Of a DNA stretch of 27,406 nucleotides, positions 14,396 to 22,545 are shown piece after piece. The notes below the pieces were generated by a model. That model did not search any database. It had not been told where the DNA came from and saw only the letters and a list, made by a program, of their open reading frames with translations. Both the position numbers and the translations under genes were made by a program. Each line of letters begins with the position of its first letter. The stretch's first letter is position 1. Source of the DNA: Pseudomonadota bacterium (GTDB lineage Bacteria > Chloroflexota > UBA6077 > JAJPHF01); NCBI GenBank assembly GCA_021325365.1, contig JAJPHF010000187.1, positions 1 to 27,406 on the forward strand, written 5' to 3'.

Positions 14396-14424
14396 AGTGT
14401 AGGCGAGCGACGCGCGGCGGTCAA
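14396..14424 (-). promoter_or_regulatory. Sigma70-type promoter for the secreted repeat protein
   Basis: On the minus strand TTGACC (14424-14419, 5/6), a 17-base spacer and TACACT (14401-14396, 4/6) precede the TTG start at 14351. The expected leader is about 38 bases and contains the GGGAGG ribosome-binding site. It is among the clearest promoters in the window. Confidence 0.55.
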
Positions 14425-14456
14425 GAAATCGCGTGAGCCGTCACAGTGAGCGGGCG

Positions 14457-16124
14457 TCAGCGCCGCGGCTGCACGTCCCAGGCGAAGATCTGCTCGTCCA
14501 TCCGCGGCGCGAACTCCAGCCCGTCGGCGACACCGTAGGTGTCCTCGTACTGGTACAGGAACACGGCCGGCTCCTCCGCGACGATCTTCGCCTGCGCCTG
14601 GCGCAGCAGGTCGAGCCGCTTCTCGGGGTTCAGTTCCGCGGCCTGCGCGGCCAGCAGGCGATCGACGTCGGGGTCGGAGAACTGCAAGCGTTTCGTGACG
14701 CCCGTGCGGAAGTACTGCTGCAGGTACTCGCTCGGGTCGACCACGGCGCCGCGCCCGACGTAGTAGGTGGCGTAGTCGCCGCGGCTGAACTGCTGGAAGT
14801 AGGTGCCGAAGTCGGGTGTCTGCAGCCGGGCGCGGATGCCCACCTGGTTTAGCATCTGGACGATCGCCGCGCTGACCTCGCGGTCCTTCGGGAAGCGGTT
14901 CACCGTCGTGTAGAAGTCGGTGTCGAAGCCGCCGCCGTAGCCCGCCTCGGCCAGGAGCTGCTTGGCGCGGGCCGGGTCGTAGTCGTAGCGGGGCCCGACG
15001 TCCGGGGCGTAGCCGTACATGCCCGGCCCGAGCGGGCCGTCGATGCGGTAGGCGTGCCCCTGGAGGATGCCGGCGATGATCGCGTCCTTGTCGATGGCGT
15101 GGGCGATCGCCCGCCGCACGCGCACGTCCTTCAGCGGCGCGATGATCGGGTTCAGGGCAACGAACATCAGGCGGCTGCCGCGGACGCCGGCCACGTGCGC
15201 CCGGCCCGACGCATTCACTCGCTCCACGCTCTGGTAAGGCAGGCCGGCGATCAGGTCCACCTCGCCGTTCAGCAGCGCCGTGATGCGCGCCTCGTCCTCG
15301 GGGATGACGCGGAAGACGACCTCGTCCCAGGCCGGCTGGTAGGGCCCCCAGTAGCCGGGGTTGCGCGTCAGCACCAGGCGCTGGGCCGGCACGAACTCCT
15401 TGAACCGATAGGGGCCGGTGCCGTTCGGCTGCTTGATCGCGCCTTCCGGGCCCAGCCGGTCGTACTGCGTCTTGCTGACGATGACGACGTTGTCCAGGCG
15501 GGAGATGAACGCGGCGTCCGGCTCGCGAGTGGTGACGCGCACGGTCAGGCGATCCACCGCCTCGGCCGACTGGACGATGGAGAGGGTCGAGGCCTGCTTG
15601 CTGTCCGGGTCCTCGCGCTGGCGGGCGAAGGAGTACACCACGTCCTCCGCCGTGAGCGGCGAGCCGTCGTGGAACTGCACGCCGTCGCGCAGCTTGAAGA
15701 CGATCGTTGTCGGACTGGGCATGCTCCAGCTCTCGGCCAGGTGCGGCACCCAGGTGCTCGCCTGGGGGGCGTAGCGGACGAGGGCATCGAAGACGTGCAG
15801 CCAGCGGGCATACTCGGTGCTGCCGCTGTGGGCGTACGGATCGAGCCCGCCGGTGAGGTCGACGGTGTAGGCGATCGTCAGCCGCTTCGGGGCGGCATTG
15901 CCCACCGGCGCGGCCGGCGGCGCCGCGGACGGGCCGGCGGGCGGCGCCGAGCCCCCACTGGCCGCGTCCGCAGGTGGCGCGCCGCCGCCACTGGCCGGGC
16001 TCGCGGCCGGCGGGGCGCTTGGCGCGCAGGCGGCGAGTAGGAGCAGCCCGACCGCCAGCCCGAGCAGGGCGCGGCCGCGGCGAGCGGGCTGGGCGAAGCG
16101 GCGGGCGGCGCAGCCGGTCGGCAT
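14457..16124 (-). CDS. ABC transporter substrate-binding lipoprotein, family 5 (oligopeptide/nickel type)
   Basis: The 555-residue protein is a family-5 extracellular solute-binding protein (DppA/OppA/NikA-like). It has a basic start, a hydrophobic stretch and a lipobox L-L-A-A-C with Cys33. An Ala/Pro/Gly/Ser linker (about 34-73) precedes the binding domain: L-A-E-S-W, V-F-K-L-R-D-G-V-Q-F-H-D-G-S-P-L-T-A-E-D-V-V-Y-S, G-T-G-P-Y, and D-V-R-V-R-R-A-I-A-H-A-I-D-K. ATG 16124 has GAGGAG upstream. It lies 41 bases downstream of the YtcJ-type amidohydrolase on the same strand, so the enzyme and binding protein are probably co-transcribed. Family members bind peptides, nickel chelates, opines or sugars; the ligand here may be the amidohydrolase substrate, which is an inference from position. 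No matching permease or ATPase genes are in the window. Confidence 0.9.
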   Translation of the reverse strand: MPTGCAARRFAQPARRGRALLGLAVGLLLLAACAPSAPPAASPASGGGAPPADAASGGSAPPAGPSAAPPAAPVGNAAPKRLTIAYTVDLTGGLDPYAHSGSTEYARWLHVFDALVRYAPQASTWVPHLAESWSMPSPTTIVFKLRDGVQFHDGSPLTAEDVVYSFARQREDPDSKQASTLSIVQSAEAVDRLTVRVTTREPDAAFISRLDNVVIVSKTQYDRLGPEGAIKQPNGTGPYRFKEFVPAQRLVLTRNPGYWGPYQPAWDEVVFRVIPEDEARITALLNGEVDLIAGLPYQSVERVNASGRAHVAGVRGSRLMFVALNPIIAPLKDVRVRRAIAHAIDKDAIIAGILQGHAYRIDGPLGPGMYGYAPDVGPRYDYDPARAKQLLAEAGYGGGFDTDFYTTVNRFPKDREVSAAIVQMLNQVGIRARLQTPDFGTYFQQFSRGDYATYYVGRGAVVDPSEYLQQYFRTGVTKRLQFSDPDVDRLLAAQAAELNPEKRLDLLRQAQAKIVAEEPAVFLYQYEDTYGVADGLEFAPRMDEQIFAWDVQPRR

Positions 16125-16165
16125 CCTGGCGCTCCTCGGGCGGTGTCGCGGCGGAGCGGTCTCCG

Positions 16166-17923
16166 CTAGCGGTGGGTGGCGGAGTGCTCGTGCTCCTCGT
16201 CGTCGGGCGCGGCGCAGCAGGGATCGTCCTCGCGCGCCGTGGCGCGCACCAACTGCGGCGCGGCGAAGGCGCCCTCGCGCTCGTAGACCACGCGGCCGTC
16301 GACCAGCGTCAGCAGCGCCTGGATCTCCTTGATCGCGTCGGGCTCGACGGCGCGCGGGTCGTCGGAGAGGACGACCAGGTCGGCGTACTTGCCCGGCGTG
16401 ATCGAGCCTTTGACGTCCTCCTCGAAGCCGCACCACGCGCTGGCGTAGGTGTACATCCACAGCGCTTGCTCTGGCGTCACGGCCCACTCGGGGCCCTGCA
16501 GGCCGGCGTGCTCGGTCATCCGCGTGACCATGCTCCAGATGGCGAGCAGCGGCTGGTAGGCGGCGGTTGGGCCATCCGACCCGCCGCCGACCGGCTGCTG
16601 GCAGTGGTCGAGGTAGGCTTTGAGCGGCTCGAGGTTCCAGGTGCGCTCCGGGCCGATGTACTTCAGGAAGCCGGCGCCGAGCGAGTAGACCAGCGGCTGC
16701 TGGGCCGTGATCGCCAGGCGCAGGCGGTTGATCCGTTCCCAGTGCTCGGGGCGCGGGTTCATCAGGTGAATCACCGTCCAGCGCTTGTCGCGGATCGGGA
16801 CGACGGCGTCGACCGCCTCGTAGGCGTCGAGCACCGTGTCGGCCGCGGCGTCGCCAACGCAGTGCACGCCGACCTGCCAGCCGCGGCGGGCGGCCTCGGT
16901 GCCGAAGGCGACGAGGTTGGCCAGCGAGATGCGGATCTTGCCGCAGGGATCGTGCGGGTCGTCGGTGTAGGCGTAGGGCTCGCGGTAGTAGCCGGCCTCC
17001 ACGCCGCCGTCGGCGCTCATCTTAATCGCCAGCATCCGCAGCCAGGGGTCGGCCAGGTCGGGGACGATCCGGCCGCTGGTCAGCTCGGCGAGCGCGGTGT
17101 CGAGCGCCTCCGGCGTAGTGCCCGGCTCGAAGCGCCACATCATGCTCGTCCGCGTCGTGATCTCGCCCCGCTCGGCCAGGAGGCGGAAGCCGGCGATCTC
17201 GGGCGGGTAGAGCCCCGGCTCGATCACGCTGGTGATGCCCAGCTCGGCGTAGACCCGCATGATCGCGCGCAGGGCGTTGGCGTGGTCCTCGGTCGTCGGC
17301 GGGGGCAGGCAGTCCAGGATGCGCCTAAAGGCCCAGACCTCGGTGACCTGGCCGGTCAGCTCGCCGGTCTCCGGATCGCGCACGTAGGTGCCCTCGGGCG
17401 GGTTGGGCGTGTCGCGGGTGATGCCCGCAAGCTGGAAGGCCAGGCTGTTCACGACCACGTTGTGTCCGCCGCGGCGGATGAGCACCGGGTTGCGCGGGGC
17501 GACACGGTCCAGCTCCTCGCGGCGCGGGAAGCGGCGCTCGGCGAGCTGGGACTCGTGCCAGCGCGAGGCGGTCGTCACCCAGTCGCCGGGGCGCGAGACG
17601 GCTGCGCGGGCGCCGATCGCTTCCAGGACGTCGGCGACCGTCCGCGCGCCGGACAGGTTGACCTCGCTCAGGTTGTGGCCGGCGCGCAGCATGTGGTTGT
17701 GCGAGTCGTAGAGGCCGGGGAGCAGGGTGCGGCCGCCCAGGTCGCGCGTCACGGTAGCAGGGCCGGCCCAGGCGGCCACCGCGGCCTCGTCGCCGACGGC
17801 CAGGATGCGCCCGGCGCGGATGGCGACCGCTCGCGCGGCAGGCCGCGCCGCGTCCATCGTGATCACGTTCGCGTTGGCCAGGATCAAGTCGGCGGCGCCG
17901 TTCTGCGCTGGCGTGGCAGGCAT
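16166..17923 (-). CDS. YtcJ-type amidohydrolase with Cys/His-rich tail
   Basis: The 585-residue protein is an amidohydrolase of the YtcJ/Amidohydro_3 group and retains the full ligand set. Present are D-S-H-N-H (H75, H77), K301 in I-K-M-S-A-D-G-G, H354 in V-H-C-V-G-D, H386 in V-I-H-L-M-N, and D450 in G-G-S-D-G-P. Homologues hydrolyse N-acyl, formamide or cyclic imide bonds. The C-terminal return strand ends at about 548, after which a distinct acidic tail carries Cys569-Cys570 and H578, H580, H584, possibly binding metal. ATG 17923 was chosen for GGAGAGGGAG upstream; the frame runs on to 18058 without conserved-looking content. It appears to be the first gene of an operon with the family-5 binding lipoprotein. 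It is cytoplasmic, with no signal sequence. Confidence 0.88.
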   Translation of the reverse strand: MPATPAQNGAADLILANANVITMDAARPAARAVAIRAGRILAVGDEAAVAAWAGPATVTRDLGGRTLLPGLYDSHNHMLRAGHNLSEVNLSGARTVADVLEAIGARAAVSRPGDWVTTASRWHESQLAERRFPRREELDRVAPRNPVLIRRGGHNVVVNSLAFQLAGITRDTPNPPEGTYVRDPETGELTGQVTEVWAFRRILDCLPPPTTEDHANALRAIMRVYAELGITSVIEPGLYPPEIAGFRLLAERGEITTRTSMMWRFEPGTTPEALDTALAELTSGRIVPDLADPWLRMLAIKMSADGGVEAGYYREPYAYTDDPHDPCGKIRISLANLVAFGTEAARRGWQVGVHCVGDAAADTVLDAYEAVDAVVPIRDKRWTVIHLMNPRPEHWERINRLRLAITAQQPLVYSLGAGFLKYIGPERTWNLEPLKAYLDHCQQPVGGGSDGPTAAYQPLLAIWSMVTRMTEHAGLQGPEWAVTPEQALWMYTYASAWCGFEEDVKGSITPGKYADLVVLSDDPRAVEPDAIKEIQALLTLVDGRVVYEREGAFAAPQLVRATAREDDPCCAAPDDEEHEHSATHR

Positions 17924-18026
17924 GCGCTTCTCCCTCTCCGCCGATTGCGGCGCGCCCGTGGCGCCGGTCTGGTTGCTGATTCGGCGGAGGTAGGCGCGGG
18001 TTTCTCTCCGCCGGGTGCCATTGCGT

Positions 18027-18053
18027 CGAGCGGCGCGGCCGCCGCGCCGCTCG
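18027..18053 (-). terminator. 12-bp perfect GC hairpin downstream of the small secreted protein
   Basis: CGAGCGGCGCGG (18027-18038), loop CCG, and CCGCGCCGCTCG (18042-18053) form a perfect stem. It lies 80-110 bases past the stop of the gene at 18135-18680 on the minus strand. No T-run follows, so it is not a textbook intrinsic terminator. It could instead sit in the leader of the amidohydrolase transcript that starts translation at 17923. Confidence 0.45.
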
Positions 18054-18134
18054 TCCATACGCTACGCGGAAGCCGTCGCGGCTGGCAAGCTTACCGGCGG
18101 CTGTGGTCCGGGCGGCTGGCCTGCCGCCCGGCCG

Positions 18135-18680
18135 CTACGGTCCGCCGGCGGCCTGGACGCGGCCATCGACGACCTGGGCCAGGCGCAGCGCCACGTCGGA
18201 CTGGGGCTGGCCGCCGGCGCTCAGGACCACGACGCCGGCCACGACGCTGTTGCGGCGGAAGGCGGTGCCGGCCAGGCCGACGTTGAAGGGGCCGAGGCCC
18301 AGGGTGCCGCTGAAGGCGCGGCCCTCGTCGCCCACCGGCGGCGGCGCCAGGTCCGTCACGCTGCCGGGCACGCCCAGCTTGGTCCCCTGGACGAACTCGT
18401 CCAGGCCGGCCACCGGGTCGGGCGGCAGCGTCAGGATGTTGACCACGCTCACGATGCCGCTGCCGGCCGTGGCGACCGCGACCGGATCGCCCTCGAAGGT
18501 CGCCTGGTAGCCGCGGATGCCCTCCTGCGTGCGCGGCCCCGTCTGGGCCGGGTCCGGGCGCAGCCCGTCGGGCACGTCGGCCTGCGTCAGGGCCAGGGCC
18601 GCGAGGTCGGGTCCCTGCGCGCGAGCCAGGCCGGGGACGGCCAGCGCCGCCAGGAGCGCCAGGAGCGCCACTCGTCGCAT
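18135..18680 (-). CDS. Small secreted protein of unknown function
   Basis: The 181-residue product has a Sec signal peptide (M-R-R, then an Ala/Leu core, A-R-A cleavage near residue 21) and no lipobox Cys. The mature part begins with A-L-A-L-T-Q-A-D-V-P-D-G-L. I associate that type of opening with uncharacterised secreted proteins of high-GC bacteria. It ends with A-F-R-R-N-S-V-V-A-G-V-V-V, then L-A-Q-V-V-D-G-R, suggesting an alpha/beta domain with a final strand and helix. No catalytic residues stand out. ATG 18680 is preceded by GGAGG; the adjoining GTG at 18683 is possible and a longer frame to 18968 overlaps the divergent lipoprotein. It is divergent from the third NitT/TauT-type binding lipoprotein, with 133 bases between. 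Confidence 0.72.
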   Translation of the reverse strand: MRRVALLALLAALAVPGLARAQGPDLAALALTQADVPDGLRPDPAQTGPRTQEGIRGYQATFEGDPVAVATAGSGIVSVVNILTLPPDPVAGLDEFVQGTKLGVPGSVTDLAPPPVGDEGRAFSGTLGLGPFNVGLAGTAFRRNSVVAGVVVLSAGGQPQSDVALRLAQVVDGRVQAAGGP

Positions 18681-18711
18681 CACGTCGCCTCCGGGTGCTG
18701 AGTTGCCCTTC

Positions 18712-18741
18712 AGTGTAGTCGAGGGATCGGGTGATGGTGAA
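18712..18741 (-). promoter_or_regulatory. Possible promoter for the small secreted protein
   Basis: On the minus strand TTCACC (18741-18736, 4/6), an 18-base spacer and TACACT (18717-18712, 4/6) lie about 31 bases before the ATG at 18680. The -10 hexamer is identical to that at 14396-14401. Confidence 0.35.
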
Positions 18742-18813
18742 CCCTGGCCGGCGCGGCGCGGGTACGCTACGATGCGGCGAGACGATTTGGTCCGGCTCCC
18801 GGAGGTAGCGCCC

Positions 18814-19881
18814 GTGCGTGTCCTGCTACTCGGTACGATCCTCGGCGCGGCCCTGCTCGCCGCGCTGGCGGCTTGCGCCTCGATGGGCACGCCGGCCAGC
18901 ACGGGCTCCGGCGCGAGCAGCGCGCCGGCCGCGGCGGCGCCGCCGGCCGCGCCGGCCGCCTCGCCCACGCCCGAGCATGTGAAGATGAGCTACGCCGCGC
19001 TGGCGGCGCACTTCGCGCCCGGCTGGGTCGCCCGCGAGGCGGGCATCTTCGACAAGTACGGCATCGACGCCGAGCTGCTGCACCTGCCCAGCCGCCAGGC
19101 CTCGGCCGCGCTGGTCTCGGGCGAGGTCGACTACGGCTTCTTCAGCGGCCGGACGGTAGTGGAGCTGCGCACGCAGGGCGCCGACGTGGTGGCCGTGGCC
19201 GCCCCGATCCTCAAGCTGATCCAGTCGGTGATGGTCGTGCCGGAGATCCGCGAGCCGGCCGACCTGCGCGGCAAGCAGCTGGCGGTCACGCAGTTCGGCT
19301 CGATCGTCGACTTCTCCGGGCGCTACCTGCTCAAGCAGTGGGGGCTGAAGCCGGACGCGGACGTGACGCTGGTCCAGCTTCAGACGATCCCGAACATCCT
19401 GGCGGCGATGGAGTCGGGCTCGGTCGAGGGCGGCGTGCTGTCGCCGCCGACGAGCCTGCAGGCGGCGAGCATGGGCTACCGCGAGCTGGGTACCATGCAC
19501 AGCCAGTCGTTCGAGTATCCGGCCTCGGCGCTCGTCGTCCGCGCGAGCACGATCCGCGAGCGGCCGGACCAGGTGCAGCGCGTGGTGAACGCGGTGACCG
19601 AGGGGATCGCCAAGCTGAAAAACGACCGGGCCTTCGCCGAGGCGACGATCAAGAGCTACACCCAAATCGACGACCCGGACAGCCTGCGCGTGACCTACGA
19701 CCTGTACGCGCCGGCCTTCCAGCGGCTGCCGATGGTCACGGAATCGGCGATGCAGGCGGCGATCGACGAGCTGGCGGCCGAGAACCCGCGGGCGCGCGAG
19801 GTCACCCCGGCCAGCACGATGGACCTGCGCTTCGTACGCGAGCTGGACGCGGCCGGCCTGCTGAAGACGCTCTACCAGTAA
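18814..19881 (+). CDS. ABC transporter substrate-binding lipoprotein, NitT/TauT (SsuA/THI5-like) type
   Basis: The 355-residue protein has a short lipoprotein signal ending L-A-A-C (Cys21), an Ala/Pro linker (about 22-50), and an NMT1/THI5-like domain. The domain shows F-A-P-G-W-V-A-R-E-A-G-I-F-D-K-Y-G-I-D at the first lobe and R-E-P-A-D-L-R-G-K-Q-L-A-V-T at the crossing. It lacks the C-terminal Q-L-V-D-x-S-F-A-D signature of the two other NitT/TauT-type proteins, so it is a separate subgroup; it ends D-L-R-F-V-R-E-L-D-A-A-G-L-L. GTG 18814 was chosen because GGAGG lies 8 bases upstream and it gives a proper signal peptide; an in-frame ATG at 18772 would precede it with charged residues. No permease or ATPase follows. 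Instead come a strong hairpin and two MFS exporters. Confidence 0.87.
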   Translation: MRVLLLGTILGAALLAALAACASMGTPASTGSGASSAPAAAAPPAAPAASPTPEHVKMSYAALAAHFAPGWVAREAGIFDKYGIDAELLHLPSRQASAALVSGEVDYGFFSGRTVVELRTQGADVVAVAAPILKLIQSVMVVPEIREPADLRGKQLAVTQFGSIVDFSGRYLLKQWGLKPDADVTLVQLQTIPNILAAMESGSVEGGVLSPPTSLQAASMGYRELGTMHSQSFEYPASALVVRASTIRERPDQVQRVVNAVTEGIAKLKNDRAFAEATIKSYTQIDDPDSLRVTYDLYAPAFQRLPMVTESAMQAAIDELAAENPRAREVTPASTMDLRFVRELDAAGLLKTLYQ

Positions 19882-19892
19882 GAGTGTCGATC

Positions 19893-19929
19893 AATACTGG
19901 TTGTGAGCCAGCGGCTCACAACCAGTATT
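19893..19929 (+). terminator. 17-bp perfect inverted repeat, terminator or other structured element
   Basis: AATACTGGTTGTGAGCC (19893-19909), loop AGC, and its exact complement (19913-19929) begin 12 bases after the stop of the binding lipoprotein. The bases CCAGTTTTGTT follow, a weak T-rich stretch. The stem is about half AT, unusual for this DNA. A bidirectional terminator is the simplest reading; an acquired palindromic element or regulator site is possible. Confidence 0.55.
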
Positions 19930-19973
19930 CCCAGTTTTGTTAGGGCTCTTAAGTAAGCGCCCGGGGGTAGGCG

Positions 19974-21242
19974 ATGGCGACGCTGCCGGCCCAGCCCATG
20001 CACGTCGTCCACTTCCACAAGGCGACTAGAAAGCACGGCCTCCAGCTCACCGCCTTCCGCTACCCTTACTATCGCCGGTTCTGGGTCGGTCAGCTCGTCA
20101 CCAACGTCGGGTCGTGGATGCAGGTCGTGGCCACCGGCTGGCTGATCGTGCAGCTCACCGGCTCGGCCGCGGACCTGGGCTTCAACGGCGCGTTCCAGGC
20201 GCTGCCGATCGTCATCTTCTCGATGATCGGCGGCGTGGTCGCCGACCGGATGGATCGCTACCGCCTGATGGTGCTCACGGGGATCCTCCAGACCCTCCCC
20301 GACGTCGTCCTGGCCGTCCTCGTCGCCACCGGCACGGTGCAGGTCTGGCACGTCTTCGTCTACTCGCTGATCTGGGGCTCTATCAAGGGGCTGAACTTCC
20401 CGGCCCGCCAGGCGTTCGTGCCGGGGCTCGTGCCGCACGAGGCGATCCAGTCGGCCGTGGCGCTGAACTCGATCCTCTGGCAGGGCGCCGCCGTGGTCGG
20501 GCCGCTGCTCGCGGGCCTGGCGCTGAGCTACTGGGGCACGCCGAGCAACTACTACATCAACGTCGCCTCCGACGTCGTCTCGCTCGCCACCCTGCTGATG
20601 ATCCACCTGCCGCCCGCCGAGCCCCAGGGCGCGCGCGCGCCGGTCTGGCGGGGCATGGAAGACGGGATCCGCTACGTCTGGTCGCAGCCGGTGGTGCGGG
20701 CGCTGCTGATCGCGGTGGCCGGCATCAGCTTCTTCGACCGCTCCTACACCCAGCTCATGCCGGTGTTCGCCCGCGACGTGTTCGACGTCGGCGCGCAGGG
20801 CCTCGGGATGCTGCTGGCGATGCCGGCGGCGGGCACAATCGTCATCGCGCTGTTCCTGGCCGGCGGCGACAACCGCGAGCACCGCGGCCTGGAAGTGCTG
20901 CTGGCGTCGGCGGGCCTGGGGCTGGCGCTGATCGGGTTTGCCGCGTCGACCACGCTCTGGATGTCGCTGATCCTGCTGGTGATCGTCGGCGCGGCGGCTA
21001 CGGCGGCGACGGCCCTCGCCAACACGCTCCTGCTCGAGTCGGTGTCCGACGAGATGCACGGGCGGGTGATGGCTTTCTACATGGACGCCACGCAGGGCGC
21101 ATCGTACCTGGGCGCGCTGCCGGTGGGCGTGCTGGCCCAGGTTGCGGGCGCGCCGCTGGCGGTGAACGTCAGCGCGGCGGTGAGCCTCGTCCTGGTCGGC
21201 GGTCTCGCCATCCGCGCCCGCGCGCTGCGCCAGACGAACTGA
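19974..21242 (+). CDS. MFS transporter, EntS-like exporter family (MFS_3), first copy
   Basis: The 422-residue protein is a major facilitator with about 12 hydrophobic segments. The first is preceded by F-R-Y-P-Y-Y-R-R-F-W-V-G-Q-L, and the loop 2-3 signature is G-G-V-V-A-D-R-M-D-R-Y-R. It resembles the enterobactin exporter (EntS)/MFS_3 group, often annotated as efflux of siderophores or drugs. ATG 19974 has GGGGGTAGG upstream. The N-terminal 30 residues contain a His-rich stretch (H-V-V-H-F-H-K) absent from its neighbour. A tandem paralogue follows after 41 bases, so both are probably co-transcribed or arose by duplication. The exported compound is unknown. Confidence 0.87.
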   Translation: MATLPAQPMHVVHFHKATRKHGLQLTAFRYPYYRRFWVGQLVTNVGSWMQVVATGWLIVQLTGSAADLGFNGAFQALPIVIFSMIGGVVADRMDRYRLMVLTGILQTLPDVVLAVLVATGTVQVWHVFVYSLIWGSIKGLNFPARQAFVPGLVPHEAIQSAVALNSILWQGAAVVGPLLAGLALSYWGTPSNYYINVASDVVSLATLLMIHLPPAEPQGARAPVWRGMEDGIRYVWSQPVVRALLIAVAGISFFDRSYTQLMPVFARDVFDVGAQGLGMLLAMPAAGTIVIALFLAGGDNREHRGLEVLLASAGLGLALIGFAASTTLWMSLILLVIVGAAATAATALANTLLLESVSDEMHGRVMAFYMDATQGASYLGALPVGVLAQVAGAPLAVNVSAAVSLVLVGGLAIRARALRQTN

Positions 21243-21283
21243 GTCGGGCCGCGGGCCTGTCACGGCTCAGGCTGGTAGGTCCA

Positions 21284-22537
21284 TTGGTCGGGAGGTGTCT
21301 CATCGCCGCGCCGTTGTCCCCGTCTGAGGCGGAGCCGCGGCTCGCGGCCTTCCGCTACCCGAGCTACCGCCTGTTCTGGGCCGGCCAGCTTGCCACCAAC
21401 GTCGGGTCGTGGATGCAGGTCGTGGCTACCGGCTGGCTGGTGCTGGGCCTCACCGACTCGCCCGCCTCGCTGGGCTTCAACGCCGCCTTCCAGGCCCTGC
21501 CCATCCTCGTCTTCTCGCTGATCGGCGGGGTCGTGGCCGACCGCCTCGACCGCTACCGCCTGATGGTCGGCGCCCAGGTGGTCCAGCTCGTCCCCGACGC
21601 GGCGCTCGCCGTGCTGGTCGCCACCGGCACCGTGGAGGTCTGGCACGTCTACGTCTACTCGCTGGTCAGCGCCACCATTCGCGGGCTGAGCACGCCGGCT
21701 CGCCAGGCGCTCGTGCCCAGCCTCGTGCCGCGGGCGGCGCTGCTCTCGGCAATCGCCCTCAACTCGATCCTCTGGCAGGGGGCCGCCGTGCTCGGGCCGT
21801 CGGTGGCGGGGCTGATCCTCGCGGCCTGGGGCACCGCCGGCAACTTCTACCTGAACGTGGCCAGCGACGTGGTGAGCCTCGCCCTGCTGCTGGCGATCCA
21901 CGTGCCGGCCGCGCCGCCCCGCGCCTCGACCCGCTCGCCCTGGCAGGGCCTCGCCTCGGGCGCCTGCTACTCCTGGCAGCAGCCGTCGGTGCGCGGCCTG
22001 CTGCTCGCCGTGGCGGGAGTCAGCCTGTTCGGACGCTCCTACAACCAGCTCATGCCCGTCTTTGCCCGCGACGTGCTGGCCGTCGGGCCGGGCGGGCTGG
22101 GCCTGCTGCTGACGGCGCCCGGGCTGGGCACGATCATCGCCGCGCTCGGCCTGGCCTCGGTGCGCAACCTGCCGAACAAGGGCCGCTGGTTCCTGGGCAC
22201 GTCGGGCCTGCTCGCCCTGTTGCTGCTGGCCTTCGCCGCCTCGACGGCGTTCGTGCTGTCGCTCGGCATCCTGCTCGTCGTCGGCGTGACGGCCACGGCC
22301 TCCACCACTCTGTCGAACACGCTGCTCCAGGAGGAGGTGGCCGACCGCGTGCGCGGCCGGGTGATGGGCTTCTACATGGCCGCCACCCAGGGCGCCTCGC
22401 CGCTGGGCGCGCTGCCGGGCGGCGTGCTGGCCGAGCTGTGGGGCGCCCCGGTGGCAGTCGGGCTCGGCGCGCTGTGCTTGCTGGCGCTCGTGCTGGCCCT
22501 CAGCGCGCGCACCGACGCGATCCGCCGGCTGAGCTGA
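21284..22537 (+). CDS. MFS transporter, EntS-like exporter family (MFS_3), second copy
   Basis: This about 410-residue major facilitator is a tandem paralogue of the preceding gene, with near-identical motifs (G-S-W-M-Q-V-V-A-T-G-W-L, G-G-V-V-A-D-R-L-D-R-Y-R, N-S-I-L-W-Q-G-A-A-V). The start is uncertain. The coordinates use the in-frame TTG at 21284, which has only a weak ribosome-binding site. The best Shine-Dalgarno site (GGGAGG, 21290-21295) points to an ATC at 21302, a rare start codon. Another TTG is at 21314. The protein proper, beginning A-F-R-Y-P-S-Y-R-L-F-W-A-G-Q-L, is unaffected. Whether the two copies function as a pair or as independent exporters cannot be told. Confidence 0.85.
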   Translation: MVGRCLIAAPLSPSEAEPRLAAFRYPSYRLFWAGQLATNVGSWMQVVATGWLVLGLTDSPASLGFNAAFQALPILVFSLIGGVVADRLDRYRLMVGAQVVQLVPDAALAVLVATGTVEVWHVYVYSLVSATIRGLSTPARQALVPSLVPRAALLSAIALNSILWQGAAVLGPSVAGLILAAWGTAGNFYLNVASDVVSLALLLAIHVPAAPPRASTRSPWQGLASGACYSWQQPSVRGLLLAVAGVSLFGRSYNQLMPVFARDVLAVGPGGLGLLLTAPGLGTIIAALGLASVRNLPNKGRWFLGTSGLLALLLLAFAASTAFVLSLGILLVVGVTATASTTLSNTLLQEEVADRVRGRVMGFYMAATQGASPLGALPGGVLAELWGAPVAVGLGALCLLALVLALSARTDAIRRLS

Positions 22538-22545
22538 CGCGATGG

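Noticed and set aside
15974..18286. Long open frame on the plus strand, 770 residues
   Set aside because: It is a shadow of the amidohydrolase and the family-5 binding lipoprotein on the other strand; no domain or ribosome-binding site supports it.
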